Assembly: GCF_012516375.2 (NCBI RefSeq)
Contig: NZ_CP051204.2
Span: forward strand, 2,790,001 to 2,854,000
Source of the DNA: Chitinophaga oryzae
GTDB lineage: Bacteria; Bacteroidota; Bacteroidia; Chitinophagales; Chitinophagaceae
Reading direction: 5' to 3'
Length of the DNA stretch: 64,000 nt
Positions within the stretch are counted from its first letter, which is position 1; each line of letters opens with the position of its first letter. The notes below the pieces were generated by a model. That model was not told the DNA's origin. It saw only the letters and a list, made by a program, of their open reading frames with translations, and made no database searches. The translations under genes were made by a program, and so were the position numbers. Shown here in pieces: positions 62,681 through 64,000 of the stretch.

Positions 62681-63307
62681 TTATCCTTTATAGTCATAGT
62701 ATCGCAGCAGGGTGAGATAAAGCGGCAGGAGCGGGAGCACCTGTTTTTTCAGTACGCTGCTGCGCAGCAGTTTGATGGCGCGCAGTTTCTGGGTGCGAAC
62801 GGTATTGTAGGAGATATTGAGCGCGGTGGCAATCTCTTCATTTTTCCGGCCTTCCAGGTAGCCCATTTTAAATACCCGCTTGCATTGGGCGGGTAATTGT
62901 TCTATGGCGGCGTACAGGTGTTGCAGCAGTTCGGTTTCTGCCAGCAGCGGATCGAAACCGGCAGCAACAGGGGCTGTCTGCCCGTCCTGGTGGTACAGGA
63001 ATTCCTGCTCCCTTTCGGTCAACCTGTTTTGTTGTTTCAGATAATTCAGGCAGGCGTTACGGGTGGAAATAAACAGGAAAGCCTTGATACTGGCGGTACT
63101 CTGAAAATCGCCGCGTTTGTCCCATAGTTTGGAAAAAGCTTCCTGTACGAGGTCTTCCGCCGCATGGGTATGGGAGACAATGGAGCCGGCAAAATAACAC
63201 AGGGCTTTATAATGCCAGTCGAACAGCTGCCGGAATACCTGTTGGTCTCCTGCCGCCAGTTGCTGTATAAATGCATCCTCTGTGTACTTATTGTGCTGAT
63301 CACTCAT
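62681..63307 (-). CDS. ECF-type RNA polymerase sigma factor
   Basis: The protein of 208 residues has region 2 (FRQLFDWHYKALCYFAGSIV, AEDLVQEAFSKLWDKR, IKAFLFISTRNACLNYLKQQ) and region 4 (QLPAQCKRVFKMGYLEGRKN, EEIATALNISYNTVRTQKLR). It is a FecI-like member expected to drive the susC/susD/tlpA genes under FecR control. Its promoter region contains an ATTACGA-type inverted repeat shared with the divergent SGNH gene. Confidence 0.93.
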   Translation of the reverse strand: MSDQHNKYTEDAFIQQLAAGDQQVFRQLFDWHYKALCYFAGSIVSHTHAAEDLVQEAFSKLWDKRGDFQSTASIKAFLFISTRNACLNYLKQQNRLTEREQEFLYHQDGQTAPVAAGFDPLLAETELLQHLYAAIEQLPAQCKRVFKMGYLEGRKNEEIATALNISYNTVRTQKLRAIKLLRSSVLKKQVLPLLPLYLTLLRYYDYKG

Positions 63308-63351
63308 CCCTGTTGCCGCTGAAATAATTGAATCATAAAAATACTAAAATC

Positions 63352-63424
63352 AATTACGAATTACGAATTACGAATGGGGAGCTATATCTTTATCCGATTC
63401 GTTCCAAATTCGTAATTCGTAATT
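63352..63424. repeat. ATTACGA-heptamer inverted repeat, copy 3
   Basis: Left arm: three ATTACGA-type units then GGGGAGC. Right arm: a degenerate GATTCGTTCC and two TTCGTAA-type units. The inner stem is poor, so this copy looks decayed. It lies between divergent sigma and SGNH genes and must be part of either leader or promoter. Confidence 0.8.
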
Positions 63425-63432
63425 TCCCTGTG

Positions 63433-64000
63433 ATGCGTTATCTGCTCTTATGCTGTCTCATGGCCTGTGTGGCCTGTGCTTCCCGACCCTATACCGTGAT
63501 CAACAAAGGGGTAGGGGGTAATAGTACCTCCGATCTGCTGAGGAGGGTAGAGCAGGATGTGGTGGCCTTGCGGCCTGACCTGGTGGTGCTGATGGCCGGA
63601 ACAAACGATATGGTCAATTCCGGCAAGCTGGTGCCATACGGACAATATACCGCGCAGTACAGGCAGCTGGTACAGCGTATCCGGCAGACCGGCGCCAAAG
63701 TAGTGCTGATGACTTCTCTGCCGGTAGATACGGGGTATCTCTTTCAGCGCCACCGGCGTGCGTTATACGATACAGATCCCAACGTCAGGATAGACAGTGC
63801 CTGTGCCATTGTCCGGGAAATCGCCGCTTCGGAACAGGTTTATTGCCTTGATCTCCATGAGGTATTTGTTCGCCGCGGGGAGCCGAACAGAACGGCTGCT
63901 TCGCTGATTGTCAATGCCGCTAATATGGGCAGGGAAGATGGTATTCATCCCACAGCCGCAGGCTACCGGTTCATGGCCGCACAGTTGTATGACTATCTTA
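63433..64000 (+). CDS. SGNH/GDSL-hydrolase-like lipoprotein lacking block I (3' truncated by window)
   Basis: At least 189 residues from ATG 63433, open to the window end. A short lipoprotein signal (LLLCCLMACVAC) runs straight into VINKGVGGNSTSDLLRRV, the SGNH block II region. Block III is VVLMAGTNDM (Gly and Asn) and block V is DGIHPTAAGY (Asp and His). The usual block I GDS with the nucleophile serine should precede VINKG but is absent; the signal occupies that place. It could be a non-catalytic relative, or use another residue. Upstream sequence is the ATTACGA repeat and offers no missing exon-like part. Confidence 0.8.
   Translation, partial: MRYLLLCCLMACVACASRPYTVINKGVGGNSTSDLLRRVEQDVVALRPDLVVLMAGTNDMVNSGKLVPYGQYTAQYRQLVQRIRQTGAKVVLMTSLPVDTGYLFQRHRRALYDTDPNVRIDSACAIVREIAASEQVYCLDLHEVFVRRGEPNRTAASLIVNAANMGREDGIHPTAAGYRFMAAQLYDYL

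Overview
The window looks like a chromosomal segment of a glycan-degrading Bacteroidota, most likely Chitinophaga or a close relative in the Chitinophagaceae. The evidence is three SusC/SusD outer-membrane systems, two ECF-sigma/FecR regulatory sets, a type IX secretion tail on a cellulase-type enzyme, many lipoproteins with Bacteroidota-type lipoboxes, and promoters matching the Bacteroidota TTTG / TAnnTTTG consensus. No rRNA, tRNA, phage, insertion sequence or CRISPR array was seen.

Region 1 (1-12.8 kb): the end of a GntR/FCD regulator, an inverted repeat lying on a promoter, then a long plus-strand operon: SusC, SusD, an exported beta-helix protein of pectinase type, a class III aminotransferase, a galactonate-dehydratase-like enolase-superfamily enzyme, an SDR dehydrogenase, a ceramidase-like hydrolase and a sodium:solute symporter. 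Together they look like import and catabolism of an acidic or aminated sugar. Region 2 (12.8-18.1 kb, minus): an NRAMP-like transporter, a glucose/sorbosone dehydrogenase fused to cytochrome c, a lipoprotein Gfo/Idh/MocA-like oxidoreductase and a LacI-type regulator. Region 3 (19.5-27.8 kb, plus): two Tat-exported Gfo/Idh/MocA oxidoreductases, a FucP/NagP-type permease, a NagA-like deacetylase, an atypical NAD-epimerase, a DapA-family aldolase/lyase and an M20 deacylase. A shared 14-bp palindrome upstream of regions 2 and 3 suggests one regulator controls both.

Region 4 (27.8-39.6 kb): general functions: an ABC-F ATPase, a membrane histidine kinase, an MFS exporter, a 1398-residue two-kinase hybrid sensor, a pyrophosphatase-like protein with an altered active site, a YetF/DUF421 protein, a single-domain response regulator and a sorbosone-dehydrogenase-like lipoprotein. 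Region 5 (39.8-50.9 kb, minus): a secreted GH8 enzyme, then an ECF-sigma/FecR-controlled locus with a frameshifted SusC, a SusD and an Endo H-like GH18 lipoprotein, which points to use of N-glycans. Region 6 (51-53 kb): a HipA-like/DUF3037 pair and a lysine-rich protein. Region 7 (53-63.3 kb, minus): a second ECF-sigma/FecR/SusC/SusD locus ending in a TlpA-type thioredoxin, with an unrecognised gene between sigma and FecR. The window ends in an SGNH-hydrolase-like lipoprotein.

The strongest new observation is a pair of predicted antisense small RNAs. In both ECF-controlled loci the gap between fecR and susC carries, on the opposite strand, a near-consensus promoter whose -7 box overlaps the susC start codon, followed about 100 nt later by a hairpin and six T residues. 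The window also carries two families of intergenic inverted repeats (ATTACGA heptamer arms, and GATTTTTTGATnTACG arms), one of which supplies the last codons and stop of a sigma factor gene.
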